A stretch of 64,000 nt of DNA from Myxococcales bacterium (GTDB lineage: Bacteria > Myxococcota > Myxococcia > Myxococcales > Myxococcaceae), in the NCBI GenBank assembly GCA_016191815.1, contig JACPVI010000079.1, positions 22,533 to 86,532 of the forward strand, read 5' to 3'. This document shows, in pieces, positions 54,241 to 62,622 of the stretch (positions within the stretch are counted from its first letter, which is position 1; every line of letters begins with the position of its first letter). The position numbers and the translations under genes were made by a program. The notes under the pieces were generated by a model. That model did not search any database and was not told the DNA's origin. It saw only the letters and a list, made by a program, of their open reading frames with translations.

Positions 54241-55175
54241 GAGCGCCTGCCGGCTCGGGAGTCGAGCTGGTCGGGCTCGGGAAGACCTTCGGGTCCAGGA
54301 CGGCCGTCGAGGGGCTGACCTTCGAGGTGAGGCCGGGTGAGGTGTTCGGGCTCCTCGGGCCCAATGGCTCGGGGAAGACCACCACCGTGAGGTTGCTCAC
54401 CGGGCTTTTGTCCGCCTCCTCTGGGCGCGCGAGGGTGTGCGGCGTGCCCATCGGCGTCGGCAGCCAAGAGCTGCGGCGCATCGTCGGCCTCCTCACCGAG
54501 CAACCCGGGCTGTATGACCGGCTCAGCGGCGCGGAGAACCTCCGCTTCTTCATCAAGGTCCACGAACTGGAGGAGCGCCAGGCCTGGCCCCGCGCCCGCC
54601 GCTACCTCGAACGTTTCGGACTGGCCGGCCGCGAGCAGGAAGCGTGCGGCACCTACTCCAAGGGCATGCGGCAGAAGCTCGCCATCATCCGCGCCCTCCT
54701 CCATGAGCCGAGAGTCCTCTTTCTCGACGAGCCGACCTCCGGCCTCGACCCCGAGGCCGCGCACACCGTGCGCGACGCCGTCGCCGAGCTGGCCTCCGAG
54801 GGGCGAACGATCATCCTCTGCTCCCACAACCTCGCCGAGGTCGAGCAGCTCTGCGCCCGGGTGGCCGTGGTGAAGAACCGGCTGCTCGCCGTTGCCCCCG
54901 TGCCCGAGCTGCGCACCCGCGCCTTTACCCTCGAGGTGCGGCTCGAAGGCGAAGCGTCGCGATTCCTTCCCTCGCTCGCCGGCCTTCCTCTGCCCGGCCC
55001 GCCCACTGCCGACCAGTCCTCGCTCCGCGTCCCTCTGTCGGGCGAGGAGCAGGCTCCCGACGTCGTCTCCGCCCTGGTCGCAGCCGGTGCCCGCATCTAC
55101 TCGGCGGCGCGCGCCGGCCGAGCCCTCGAAGAGGTGTACCTGGAGCTCGTGCGGGAGAAGGAGGCGCTCCGATGA
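54213..55175 (+). CDS. ABC exporter ATP-binding protein
   Basis: A 320-residue ATPase of the DrrA/NatA type: Walker A GPNGSGKTTTV, signature YSKGMRQK in place of LSGGQ, Walker B VLFLDEPTSGLDPE, and the switch His in CSHNL. The C-terminal extension of about 100 residues is normal for this class. It partners with the permease gene that overlaps it by four bases (ATGA). Substrates of such exporters include polysaccharides, antibiotics and sodium; nothing here decides. GTG 54213 lies in a repeat; translation may begin slightly later. Confidence 0.92.
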   Translation: MSSASVEPRRAPAGSGVELVGLGKTFGSRTAVEGLTFEVRPGEVFGLLGPNGSGKTTTVRLLTGLLSASSGRARVCGVPIGVGSQELRRIVGLLTEQPGLYDRLSGAENLRFFIKVHELEERQAWPRARRYLERFGLAGREQEACGTYSKGMRQKLAIIRALLHEPRVLFLDEPTSGLDPEAAHTVRDAVAELASEGRTIILCSHNLAEVEQLCARVAVVKNRLLAVAPVPELRTRAFTLEVRLEGEASRFLPSLAGLPLPGPPTADQSSLRVPLSGEEQAPDVVSALVAAGARIYSAARAGRALEEVYLELVREKEALR

Positions 55176-55975
55176 GCGGATTGTCCTGGCGCCGCGTCTC
55201 TGCCGTCCTCTGGAAGGATCTCCTCGACCTGCGGAAGAACCCGGCCCTCCTCGCCACCCTCGCGGTCCTGCCGGCGGTGCTCGTCGCCGTGCCTACCCTG
55301 GTCGTCTACAGCTACGTCCACAGCTCGGAGGAGCTGGCCCTGCGCACCATCGCCCAGCACTACGAGCCCAACCTTCCCGCCGACGCGAACGCCGTGCTCT
55401 TCCTGGTCCAGAAGACCGTGGATGAATGGTTCGGGCTTTTCCTCATCATGCCGGTCGTCGTGCCGATGCTGATCTCCTCGCACTCGGTGGCCGGCGAGAA
55501 AGAGCGGAGGACCCTCGAGCCGCTCCTGGCCACCCCCATCACCTCGGCGGAGCTGGTGCTCGGCAAGAGCCTCTCCGCGCTCTTGCCCGCCTTCGGCGTC
55601 ACCTTGGTGGCCTTCGCGGTGCTCTGCGTCATCGTCGACCTCACCGCCTGGCCACTGGCGGGCCGCGCCCTGCTGCCGAACGCGAACTGGCTGTTCGGCA
55701 TCCTCGCCATCTCGCCGCTGTTCTCCTTCTTCGGCAATGCCGTCGCGGTGATCATCTCCGCCCGGGTAGGGGACGCTCGGTTGGCCCAGCAGCTCTCCGG
55801 CCTCTTCGTCCTGCCGCTGGTCGGCCTCGCTGGGCTCCAGCTCGCCGGGTTCGTCAGCGCCGGGCCCGCCTACTACGGTCTCCTCGGTGGCGCCGTGCTC
55901 CTGCTCGATATCGGGCTTTTGGCGCTGAGCGTTCGCCTCCTCGACCGCGAGCGGCTGATCAGCCGGTGGTCCTAG
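55172..55975 (+). CDS. ABC-2-type exporter permease
   Basis: A 267-residue membrane protein with six hydrophobic segments. VAGEKERRTLEPLLATPITSAELVLGKSL is the ABC-2 signature region between helices two and three. ATG 55172 overlaps the ATPase stop, forming a two-gene operon. The remainder shows no distinguishing domain. Confidence 0.9.
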   Translation: MSGLSWRRVSAVLWKDLLDLRKNPALLATLAVLPAVLVAVPTLVVYSYVHSSEELALRTIAQHYEPNLPADANAVLFLVQKTVDEWFGLFLIMPVVVPMLISSHSVAGEKERRTLEPLLATPITSAELVLGKSLSALLPAFGVTLVAFAVLCVIVDLTAWPLAGRALLPNANWLFGILAISPLFSFFGNAVAVIISARVGDARLAQQLSGLFVLPLVGLAGLQLAGFVSAGPAYYGLLGGAVLLLDIGLLALSVRLLDRERLISRWS

Positions 55976-56020
55976 CTCAGCGCCCGCGCACCGCCTCGCC
56001 GTTTCCCGCGCCGCCCCGGC

Positions 56021-56282
56021 TCAACGCACCCGGGAGACGGCCGCGCTCGTCTTCCTCAGATCGAACTTCTCAGGGTCTAAGTTCTCCCCGAGCCACTCCA
56101 CCATGTCCTCGTGGTCGGGGTGTTCCTTGTCCTCGAGCGTTTCGAGCATCTCGGAATAGCCCCAGGGGCCTCCGGAATCCTCTGGCTGGCGGGTCGATAC
56201 CGAGCAGAGTGACCTTGAGGGCGTAGACCGAGGCGGCAGAGGCGAGCTTCTTCGCGGGCATGGTGGGCTCCGGCGCGCTCAT
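56021..56282 (-). pseudogene. Decayed pRiA4b ORF-3-like (IS1096-type passenger) gene
   Basis: On the minus strand, from ATG 56282, the N-terminus VYALKVTLLGIDPP matches the start of pRiA4b ORF-3 family proteins. At about 56182 the frame changes, and another frame continues with DSGGPWGYSEMLETLEDKEH and EWLGENLDPEKFDL to a TGA at 56021, the usual C-terminus of the same family. The roughly 100 residues that should lie between are absent, so the gene has an internal deletion with frameshift. Family members are associated with mobile elements. Confidence 0.7.
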
Positions 56283-56498
56283 CTACCAGATCGAACCGCA
56301 GGAGGTGAACACCGCGATGTGCGGAATCCCCCGTCGCAATTCCACCCCGCCGAGGCTGAGCTGCCCAACGGCGCGAAGTGCCGGGGGTGGCTGATCCCCC
56401 ATCGACGGCCACGGTCGGCACGCCCCCGCCACGCAGGCGGCCTTGCTCGACGTGGGAGCGCACAACCCGCCCCTCTTTCACCCGGGTCGGCGCAGGCG
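56283..56498. other. Region between the decayed gene and vapC
   Basis: No supported gene. Only short frames with atypical codon use are present. Two inverted segments (CCCCC..GGGGG type) are too common in this G/C context to interpret. Confidence 0.4.
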
Positions 56499-56942
56499 TC
56501 AGGCTGGCCGCTCGAGACGGAAGCCAAGCCCAGATCTGGAGAGGACGCGCCGCCAGATCTCCAGGTGGCGAAGGTTCCCGGCCACCAGAACCGCCTTCGA
56601 GCGCGCAGCGCAAAGACAGATGAGGAGATCGCACAGGTTTTCGCCGGGTCGAAGCGCGCCCTCCGAGCGCGAGCGGAAGCTGAGGGCGACGCCAGCCCGA
56701 AAGAAATCCTCGGCCACTGGTGAAACGAGCCGGCCTGCTTTCTGGGCGGCGCAGCGAATGATGTCGAGCTGTCTCTTCGACTCGTGATCGCGGGTGCCGG
56801 CGTAGAGTTCCATCCAAACGACCGAGCAGAGGAGCAGGGTCTCATGCTCCAGCGCGGCTTCGACTGTCCTCCGGAAGCGACCCGCCCGGAAGTACGGGAC
56901 GAGCACGGAGCTGTCGAGCAGTTGGAATCCTCCTGATCTCAA
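56499..56942 (-). CDS. vapC: VapC-type PIN-domain toxin
   Basis: A 147-residue PIN nuclease: LLDSSVLVPYF (D10), VVWMELYAG (E45), ENLCDLLICLCA (D105) and GNLRHLEIW near the end where the fourth acidic residue is expected (E128). PIN toxins cleave RNA, usually tRNA or rRNA sites. The start overlaps the stop of the antitoxin gene by four bases, the classic VapBC arrangement. The third-position base content is less extreme than in neighbours, which fits horizontal transfer. Confidence 0.88.
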   Translation of the reverse strand: MRSGGFQLLDSSVLVPYFRAGRFRRTVEAALEHETLLLCSVVWMELYAGTRDHESKRQLDIIRCAAQKAGRLVSPVAEDFFRAGVALSFRSRSEGALRPGENLCDLLICLCAARSKAVLVAGNLRHLEIWRRVLSRSGLGFRLERPA

Positions 56943-57130
56943 TAGCGACCCCGCTCGCGGATTCGTCGAAATGCCCGCTTGAGTTGCTCGTTCGCCACCA
57001 CGCGGGCGATGGCTTCACGCACGGCTTCAGACTCCGTACCGGCCTGGAGCAACGCCTTTAGCTCGTCGAGCTGGGGCTGGTTGACGAGCAGCGTCTTCTT
57101 GGTGACCTGGTAGCCGAATACCTTGGGCAT
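56939..57130 (-). CDS. vapB: VapB-type antitoxin
   Basis: A 63-residue protein (MPKVFGYQVTKKTLLVNQPQ..) with a ribbon-helix-helix-like pattern: strand KKTLLVNQPQLDELKALLQAGTESEAVREAI, then a basic tail ending RRIRERGRY that may bind VapC. It overlaps vapC and lies directly after a palindromic operator candidate. Such antitoxins autoregulate their operon. Confidence 0.8.
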   Translation of the reverse strand: MPKVFGYQVTKKTLLVNQPQLDELKALLQAGTESEAVREAIARVVANEQLKRAFRRIRERGRY

Positions 57131-57145
57131 GGCCGTTCCTTGGTA

Positions 57146-57155
57146 GTGACGTCAC
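57146..57155 (-). promoter_or_regulatory. Candidate VapB operator
   Basis: GTGACGTCAC is a perfect 10-base palindrome 16 bases before the vapB ATG. A TATCAT box lies about 12 bases further upstream on the minus strand and could be the -10 element. The position and symmetry fit an autoregulatory site for the VapBC complex. Confidence 0.45.
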
Positions 57156-57161
57156 AAAAAG

Positions 57162-57869
57162 ATGATAGCTCCGTCCATTCAGTTCTGCAGCGGAGGTCTC
57201 GGGCTGCTGGTCATTCACACCTCCGCGCAGGCTTCGGTTCGGCGGCGTGATTGCGGGTCGATAGCGCGCCCCGAGCCATCGGACGCGCCCGGAGCCGCGA
57301 TCGGTCTTGTAAAAACACTGAGAACGCAGATGCAGAGCGAGCAGTGGGCAGAGGACAACTGCGTGGCGGAGTTCCGCGACGGGTTCAAGCAGAACCTCTA
57401 CGAGATGATGGTAGCCAAGGGGATGAACACGCGCGGACCCTTCGCCGAATTGGGTGAGATGACGTATCCAGAGAAGAAGGGATCCGATCTTGCGATCGTG
57501 CCCGACTTGAACTTCAAGATCGCTTTCGAGCGGCTAGGAGGCTCGGCTGGCTGGTCCAGCGTGAAGTACGTGTTCAAGGTGACTGTTCTCGGCGATCTCG
57601 TGTTGAGCGCGGTGGAACCACTCTCGGGCGAGAAGATGTGGTTCAAGAAGATCGATCTGCCTTCGCGGAGCCGGACCACGACCATTGAAACCGCGGGCGG
57701 AACAGAGGGACTGCCAGCCATTCAGAATGCGCTCAACAATGAGTGTGGTGCGCTGTTGCGTTCCTTCTTCGACAGCGCCATGCCGGCCGTGAGCAAATAC
57801 CTGAGCGCCGAGGAGATGGCGCAACTCAAGCGCCAATCTCAGGAGTTGCGCACGAAGAAGGTCTTCTGA
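57162..57869 (+). CDS. HpaA-like (NLBH family) protein, probably 5'-truncated
   Basis: The conserved part begins at about residue 50 (LVKTLRTQMQSEQWAED) and shows the pattern of the Helicobacter HpaA family: VLSAVEPLSGEKMWFKKIDL parallels the EPMSGES..F..DL segment, and AIQNALNNECGALL with YLSAEEMAQLKRQSQELR parallels its C-terminal helices. The first 50 residues do not form a lipoprotein signal, so the original 5' end seems lost. HpaA proteins are surface lipoproteins of unclear function. Codon use is less G/C-rich than in neighbours, suggesting acquisition. The likeness is from memory of the motif order and needs a profile search. Confidence 0.45.
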   Translation: MIAPSIQFCSGGLGLLVIHTSAQASVRRRDCGSIARPEPSDAPGAAIGLVKTLRTQMQSEQWAEDNCVAEFRDGFKQNLYEMMVAKGMNTRGPFAELGEMTYPEKKGSDLAIVPDLNFKIAFERLGGSAGWSSVKYVFKVTVLGDLVLSAVEPLSGEKMWFKKIDLPSRSRTTTIETAGGTEGLPAIQNALNNECGALLRSFFDSAMPAVSKYLSAEEMAQLKRQSQELRTKKVF

Positions 57870-57956
57870 CGCGCCACCGCGCGGGACGCGCCGCGCGTGC
57901 GCCCGCTCCGGTCTCCTCGATGAGCCATATGGCGCGGCCGGCATCGCGGCGCGCGT

Positions 57957-58595
57957 TCACTTGGGAGGGGCCCCCGCTCCGCCGACTCCTGGCCCCTCGC
58001 GTTCGAGCCGCGCCAGCATCGCTCCCACCTCGTGCGTGGGCGTGGCGATGTGACAGGCCGCTCCTCCGTGCACCAGCCCCACCACCCTCAGCCGGTGGTC
58101 CACCAGCGGCGCGCCCGAGTCTCCCGGCGCCCCGTCCACGGTGGTGAAGAGCGCCCGTGGCACCGAGGGAAGGCTCGGGCAACGGCCCAGCCGCTCCACC
58201 TTCACCAACTGTTCGACGCTGCGGTCCAGCCGGCCGGAGAAGTACAGCTCCTCGCCCACCTGAGGAAGCCGGTTGGCCACCTCCAGCGGTTCGACCGAGG
58301 CCGGCGTCTCCAGCTCGATGATGGCGATGTCCCTCCCGCGATCGATCGACGCCACCGCGGCGCGCACTTTCCTACCGTCGTGCAGGGTGAGCGAAAGAGG
58401 CGAGGGCCCCTCCGCCACGCAGTGCGCGGCGGTCAACGCGTGCTGGGGATCTCCCACCACCGCTCCGGCGCAGTCATCGGGCCCCACCCCCACCGTCGCC
58501 TGCCGGATGCGCTCGAACGGATCCACCGCGGCGAATGCAGGCGCCGCCGCCCAAAGCGCCAACCCCCACCCCAAGGTCGCTGTTCGCTTTCGCAT
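57957..58595 (-). CDS. Secreted trypsin-like serine protease
   Basis: A 212-residue S1 protease with a signal peptide (about 1-23, ending AFA-AV). The catalytic triad is visible: LTAAHCV (H58), GRDIAIIE (D89) and GAPGDSGAPL (S160). Cysteines at 42, 59, 139 and near the end can form the usual disulfides. ATG 58595. It is divergent from the kinase gene; the 100-base region between them should hold both promoters. Confidence 0.9.
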   Translation of the reverse strand: MRKRTATLGWGLALWAAAPAFAAVDPFERIRQATVGVGPDDCAGAVVGDPQHALTAAHCVAEGPSPLSLTLHDGRKVRAAVASIDRGRDIAIIELETPASVEPLEVANRLPQVGEELYFSGRLDRSVEQLVKVERLGRCPSLPSVPRALFTTVDGAPGDSGAPLVDHRLRVVGLVHGGAACHIATPTHEVGAMLARLEREGPGVGGAGAPPK

Positions 58596-58697
58596 AGTCC
58601 GACGGTACGCATCGGATCGCGGCTGGACCCGGCCTCGGCCCCCCGGAGGCCTTTCGCCCGGGCCGCCATGCGGTAACCTGCTCGCGTCCAGAGCTCG

Positions 58698-61625
58698 ATG
58701 CCCTGCGCCGACGACAAGAGGCTGGTCGCGTACGTCCAGGGCACCTTGGGCCGCGAGGGAAGCTCTCAGCTCTGGCGCCACCTCCAGACCTGCGACGGCT
58801 GCCGGGAGCGGTTGAGCCGGCTGGTGTCGGCGGACACCGTGGCGAGGTTCCAGCCGCCCGAGCCGAAGACGATCACCGAGCGCGATGGGCCACCCACCAA
58901 GCTGGAACGCCCGCCGCCGAACCTCCTCGTCCAGGGAGACCAGGTCGGCCGCTACCTCATCCTGGAGCGCCTCGCCGCCGGTGGGATGGGCGAGGTGTAC
59001 GCCGCGTACGATCCGCAGCTGGACCGCCGGGTGGCGCTGAAGATCCTCCGCGCCGACGTCCTGGCCGGCCTCGGGGCGAAGGAGGGGAGGACGAGGCTCC
59101 TCCGCGAAGCGCAGGCGATGGCCCGCCTCGCCCACCCGAACGTGATCACCGTCCACGACGTGGGAGAGATCGGCGACCGGATCTTCATCGCCATGGAGTT
59201 CATCGACGGCTGCACCCTGCGCGAGTGGCTGCACCAGCAGAAGCGGAGCTGGCGCGAGGTGCTCCAAGTCTTCCTCGAGGCGGGGCGGGGGCTGGCCGCC
59301 GCTCACCACGCCGGCCTGATGCACCGGGACTTCAAGCCGCAGAACGTGCTGGTCGGGATCGACGGAAGGGTGTGCGTGCTCGACTTCGGCCTCGCCCGCC
59401 ACTCCGACGCGCCCGAGCCGAAACACGAGGTGCGGCCGAAGGTGCCCGAGACCGTCACCGCCAGCGGCTCAGGCGTGCTCGACACTCCGCTCACCCAGCT
59501 CGGCGCCATCATGGGCACGCCCGGCTACATGTCCCCCGAGCAGCTCCGCGGCGAGCCGACCGACGCCTGCACCGACCAGTTCAGCTTCTCGGTCGCCCTC
59601 TACGAGGCCCTCTACGGCGAGCGCCCGTTCAAAGGAGAGACGCTCACCGAGCTGACCGAAGAGGTCACCTCGGGCGAGTTCCCCGAGCCGAAGGACGACA
59701 CCGGGGTGCCGGAGTGGCTGTACGCGGTGGCTCGAAGGGGAACCGCCGTCAGGCGCGAGGACCGGTTTCCATCGATGGACGAGCTCTTGGCGCGGCTCTC
59801 GGTGGATCCGACCGTGGCCCGGCGCAGGAAGCTCCGCATCGGCGCTCTGTTGGCCGCCTCCGCCCTCGCGGCCGCGGGCTACTTCGTCTTCCGGCCGGTG
59901 AAGGGGCCCCCCTGCGGAGGCGAGCAGCGGCGGCTGGCGGGGATCTGGGACGCCCGCGTGAAGGAGGGGGTGCACCGGGCCTTCACCTCCACCGGCGCCC
60001 CCTTCGCCGAGGACGCTTGGTCCGGCGCGGAGCGGGCCCTCGATGCCTATGCCGGCGCCTGGGTGGGGATGCGGCGCGAGGCCTGCGAGGCCACCCATGT
60101 CCGCAACGAGCAGTCCGAAGAGGTGCTGTACCTGCGCATGCTTTGCCTGGACCGCCAGCTTTCAGAGGCGCGGGCGCTGGCGAGCCTGTTCGCAAAAGCG
60201 GATCGCGACGTGGTGGCCAAGGCGGTGATCGCCGCCGAAGCGCTCCCCAAGCTCTCCGCCTGCGCCGACCCGACCGCGCTCAGCCAAACAGTGAAGCCGC
60301 CCGCCGATGCGGCCACCGCCGCCAAGGTGGAGGCGCTGAGGCCCAGGCTGGCCGAGGCGCGCGCCCTGCTCGAGGGCGGCAAGTACGAGCGCGGGATGGA
60401 GCTGGCCCGTCCCTTGGCCATGGAGGCACGCCAGAGCGGGTACCGGCCGGTGGAGGCGGAAGCGTTCCTGGCCCTGGCGGCGCTCGAGGAAGCCGCCTCC
60501 GACTACCGCGGCGCGGAGCAGAGCGCCCACGCCGCCGCCTGGGCAGCGCAGGCGAGCCGCCAACCGGAGGTCTTGGCCCGGGCCTTCATGCGGCTCACCT
60601 CGGCGGTGGGCACCCGCGACGTGCGATTCGAGGAGGGGGAGCGCTGGGCCTTTTATTCGCGCGCTGCCGCCGAGGGCGCGCCGCCCAGCCCGCTCCTCGA
60701 GGCCGATCTGGAGCAGGTGCTGGCGTACTTCTACAAGGAGGCCGGCCGCTACGAGGAGGCGCTCGGCCACGCCAAGCGGGCGCTCGCCCTCGCCGAGCAG
60801 CTCCACGGCGCCGACCACCCGAAGACGGCCGAGGTCTTGGAGAACCTCGCGCAGACCCTCTCCTGGATGGGACGGCACGAGGAAGCGATCGTCGCCGACG
60901 AGCGGGCGCTCTCCATCACCGAGCGGCGCTTGGGAGCTGAGCACCCCGAGGTCGCGCGGATGCTGAACAGCCTCGCCACCATCGAGGAGGAGCTGGGTCG
61001 ATTCGAGAGTGCGCGGGCGCACCACGAGCGCGCCCTGGCGATGCGCGAGCGCATCTTCGGTCCCGACGACGTCACCGTGGCGCTCTCCTGCAACAACCTG
61101 GGGCTGGTCTACAACCGGCTCGGGCGCCACGCCGACGCGGATCGCTGCTACGAGAGGGCGATCGCGATCGTCGAGGCCAAGCTCGGGCCGCGGCACCCGA
61201 GGCAGGCCCACCAGCTTCATTCCTACGGCGACTCTAAGCTCGAGCAGGGGAAGAACGCTGAGGCGCTGGAGCTGTTCCAGAAGGCGCTCGAGCTCTCACG
61301 CCCCAGCATGGGGGATCACCACCCCGGCCTGGCCTACTACCTCACCGGCATTGGCGAGGCCCACGTCCGGATGGGGCATCCCGAGAAGGCGATCCGGCCG
61401 CTGGAGCAGGCGCTGGTGTTGCGCGAGCGGGAGAAGCTCCTGCCCTTCGAGATGGGCCGCACCCGCTCCGCCCTGGCGATGGCGCTCTGGCAGGCCCAGG
61501 CGGACCGGGTCCGGGCGAGGGAGCTGGCCAAGCTCGCGCGGCAGGACTTCAAGGTGACCGGGAAGAAGGCCTCAAAAGAGTCCGCCCGCCTGGAGGAGTG
61601 GATCGCCTCGCAGCACGTGCTCTGA
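58698..61625 (+). CDS. Second zinc-finger Ser/Thr protein kinase with TPR tail
   Basis: A 975-residue kinase with the same layout as the one at 45074-48280: zinc finger HLQTCDGC (H28, C32, C35), kinase domain with AAGGMGEV, K115, HRDFKPQN (D211) and DFG (229-231), GTPGYMSPEQL, a membrane segment at about 377-395 (IGALLAASALAAAGYFVF), then tetratricopeptide repeats (LHGADHPKTAEVLENLAQ and similar) from about 650 to 950. The TPR array is shorter than in the paralogue. Such proteins are typical of myxobacterial signalling. Confidence 0.92.
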   Translation: MPCADDKRLVAYVQGTLGREGSSQLWRHLQTCDGCRERLSRLVSADTVARFQPPEPKTITERDGPPTKLERPPPNLLVQGDQVGRYLILERLAAGGMGEVYAAYDPQLDRRVALKILRADVLAGLGAKEGRTRLLREAQAMARLAHPNVITVHDVGEIGDRIFIAMEFIDGCTLREWLHQQKRSWREVLQVFLEAGRGLAAAHHAGLMHRDFKPQNVLVGIDGRVCVLDFGLARHSDAPEPKHEVRPKVPETVTASGSGVLDTPLTQLGAIMGTPGYMSPEQLRGEPTDACTDQFSFSVALYEALYGERPFKGETLTELTEEVTSGEFPEPKDDTGVPEWLYAVARRGTAVRREDRFPSMDELLARLSVDPTVARRRKLRIGALLAASALAAAGYFVFRPVKGPPCGGEQRRLAGIWDARVKEGVHRAFTSTGAPFAEDAWSGAERALDAYAGAWVGMRREACEATHVRNEQSEEVLYLRMLCLDRQLSEARALASLFAKADRDVVAKAVIAAEALPKLSACADPTALSQTVKPPADAATAAKVEALRPRLAEARALLEGGKYERGMELARPLAMEARQSGYRPVEAEAFLALAALEEAASDYRGAEQSAHAAAWAAQASRQPEVLARAFMRLTSAVGTRDVRFEEGERWAFYSRAAAEGAPPSPLLEADLEQVLAYFYKEAGRYEEALGHAKRALALAEQLHGADHPKTAEVLENLAQTLSWMGRHEEAIVADERALSITERRLGAEHPEVARMLNSLATIEEELGRFESARAHHERALAMRERIFGPDDVTVALSCNNLGLVYNRLGRHADADRCYERAIAIVEAKLGPRHPRQAHQLHSYGDSKLEQGKNAEALELFQKALELSRPSMGDHHPGLAYYLTGIGEAHVRMGHPEKAIRPLEQALVLREREKLLPFEMGRTRSALAMALWQAQADRVRARELAKLARQDFKVTGKKASKESARLEEWIASQHVL

Positions 61626-61683
61626 GCTCGGATTCCCTGGAGCTGAGGCCCCGCTGGAGCGCGCGCGCGCCACCGGATAGCGC

Positions 61684-61860
61684 GTGTCGAGGCGCCAGAT
61701 GGTGCTGGTGCGCGAAAAAGGGAAGAGCTCCTGGAGCAACGTGAGCAACCAGCTCCTCTACGTCTACGCCGACACCGATGGTGACGGCCGCGTGGAGCGC
61801 TACCCGCTGTTCTCCGACTCCCTCTCCCAGGCCATCGTCGACCGGAAGCCGTCCGGCGCC
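61684..61860 (+). pseudogene. Coding-like fragment
   Basis: From GTG 61684 a stretch MVLVREKGKSSWSNVSNQLL followed by VYADTDGDGRVERYPLFSDS reads like genuine protein, after which the frame enters a repeat and the antisense of the methyltransferase gene. It is probably the remains of a gene whose 3' part is lost. The acidic DTDGDG resembles a Ca-binding loop. Family not recognised. Confidence 0.35.
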
Positions 61861-61866
61861 GGACGC

Positions 61867-61913
61867 CGCTCGACGGGTTTCCCTCGACGCTCAACCCTCG
61901 ACTCTCGACTGCC
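61867..61913 (-). repeat. Inverted copy of the GTCGAGG-type repeat
   Basis: The reverse complement reads GTCGAGAGTCGAGGGTTGAG, then GTCGAGGG and GTCGAG, the same unit as at 54194-54240. It lies directly at the 3' end of the methyltransferase gene and between two coding regions that do not share a transcript. Confidence 0.6.
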
Positions 61914-62531
61914 TCAGGCGATGGCCTCGACGATCACCTCGCACCAGGCCGCCCACGCCGGCCCCGCCCTCACCTCCGCCGAGGAGAAGCCGGCCTCGGC
62001 GAGCAGCCTCCTCCAGTCGCCCAGCGAGTGGGTGTGCACCTCCACGAGCCCAAACACCCGGCGCTCCACCACGTCCACCGCCAGGCCAAATGGGTTGTCG
62101 CGGCGCGGGTCCAACAGCACCAGCAGGCCGCCCGGCTTCAATACCCGCCGGATCTCCGCCAGCGCCGCACGGTGGTCCGGATAGTGGTGGAAGGAGTTGG
62201 TGCAGACCACCTTCTCGAATGAGCCCGCACGGAAAGGGAGCTTGCCCGCGTCGCCTCGCACCAAGAGGCCGCGCACCAGCGGCTCCCGCCGCGCCCGCTC
62301 CAGCATGCCCTCGGAGTAGTCCAGCCCGAAGGCGACCGCGCCCTCCTGAGCCAAGAGCGCCGTGCCGTCCGCCGGCCCACAGCCTAGATCCAGCACCCGC
62401 TGCCCCCTGGTCACCCTCGCCCGATCGATCGCTGCCCGCTGCAGCGCCCGCAGGATCCGGCCCAGCGGCGCGTACCGATAGAAGCGGCTCCAGACGTCGA
62501 AGAACCGGCCGTGCTTCTCTAGCTCGCTCAT
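61914..62531 (-). CDS. SAM-dependent methyltransferase (UbiE/class I type)
   Basis: A 205-residue class I methyltransferase: motif I VLDLGCGPADGTALL, LDYSEGMLERAR, TNSFHHYPDHRAAL and RVLKPGGLLVLLDP give the full Methyltransf_11 order. Residues near the N-terminus (FFDVWSRFYRY) resemble the UbiE-type region that binds lipid-like substrates. ATG 62531. No neighbouring pathway gene indicates the substrate. Confidence 0.85.
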   Translation of the reverse strand: MSELEKHGRFFDVWSRFYRYAPLGRILRALQRAAIDRARVTRGQRVLDLGCGPADGTALLAQEGAVAFGLDYSEGMLERARREPLVRGLLVRGDAGKLPFRAGSFEKVVCTNSFHHYPDHRAALAEIRRVLKPGGLLVLLDPRRDNPFGLAVDVVERRVFGLVEVHTHSLGDWRRLLAEAGFSSAEVRAGPAWAAWCEVIVEAIA

Positions 62532-62622
62532 CGCCTCGTCTGGTCAAACCTGCCCGCCAATGGCATGGTCCCCACCTTCCCGGCCGCCTTCTAGCAAGTC
62601 GGCACCGACGGAGGCAGAGGAC

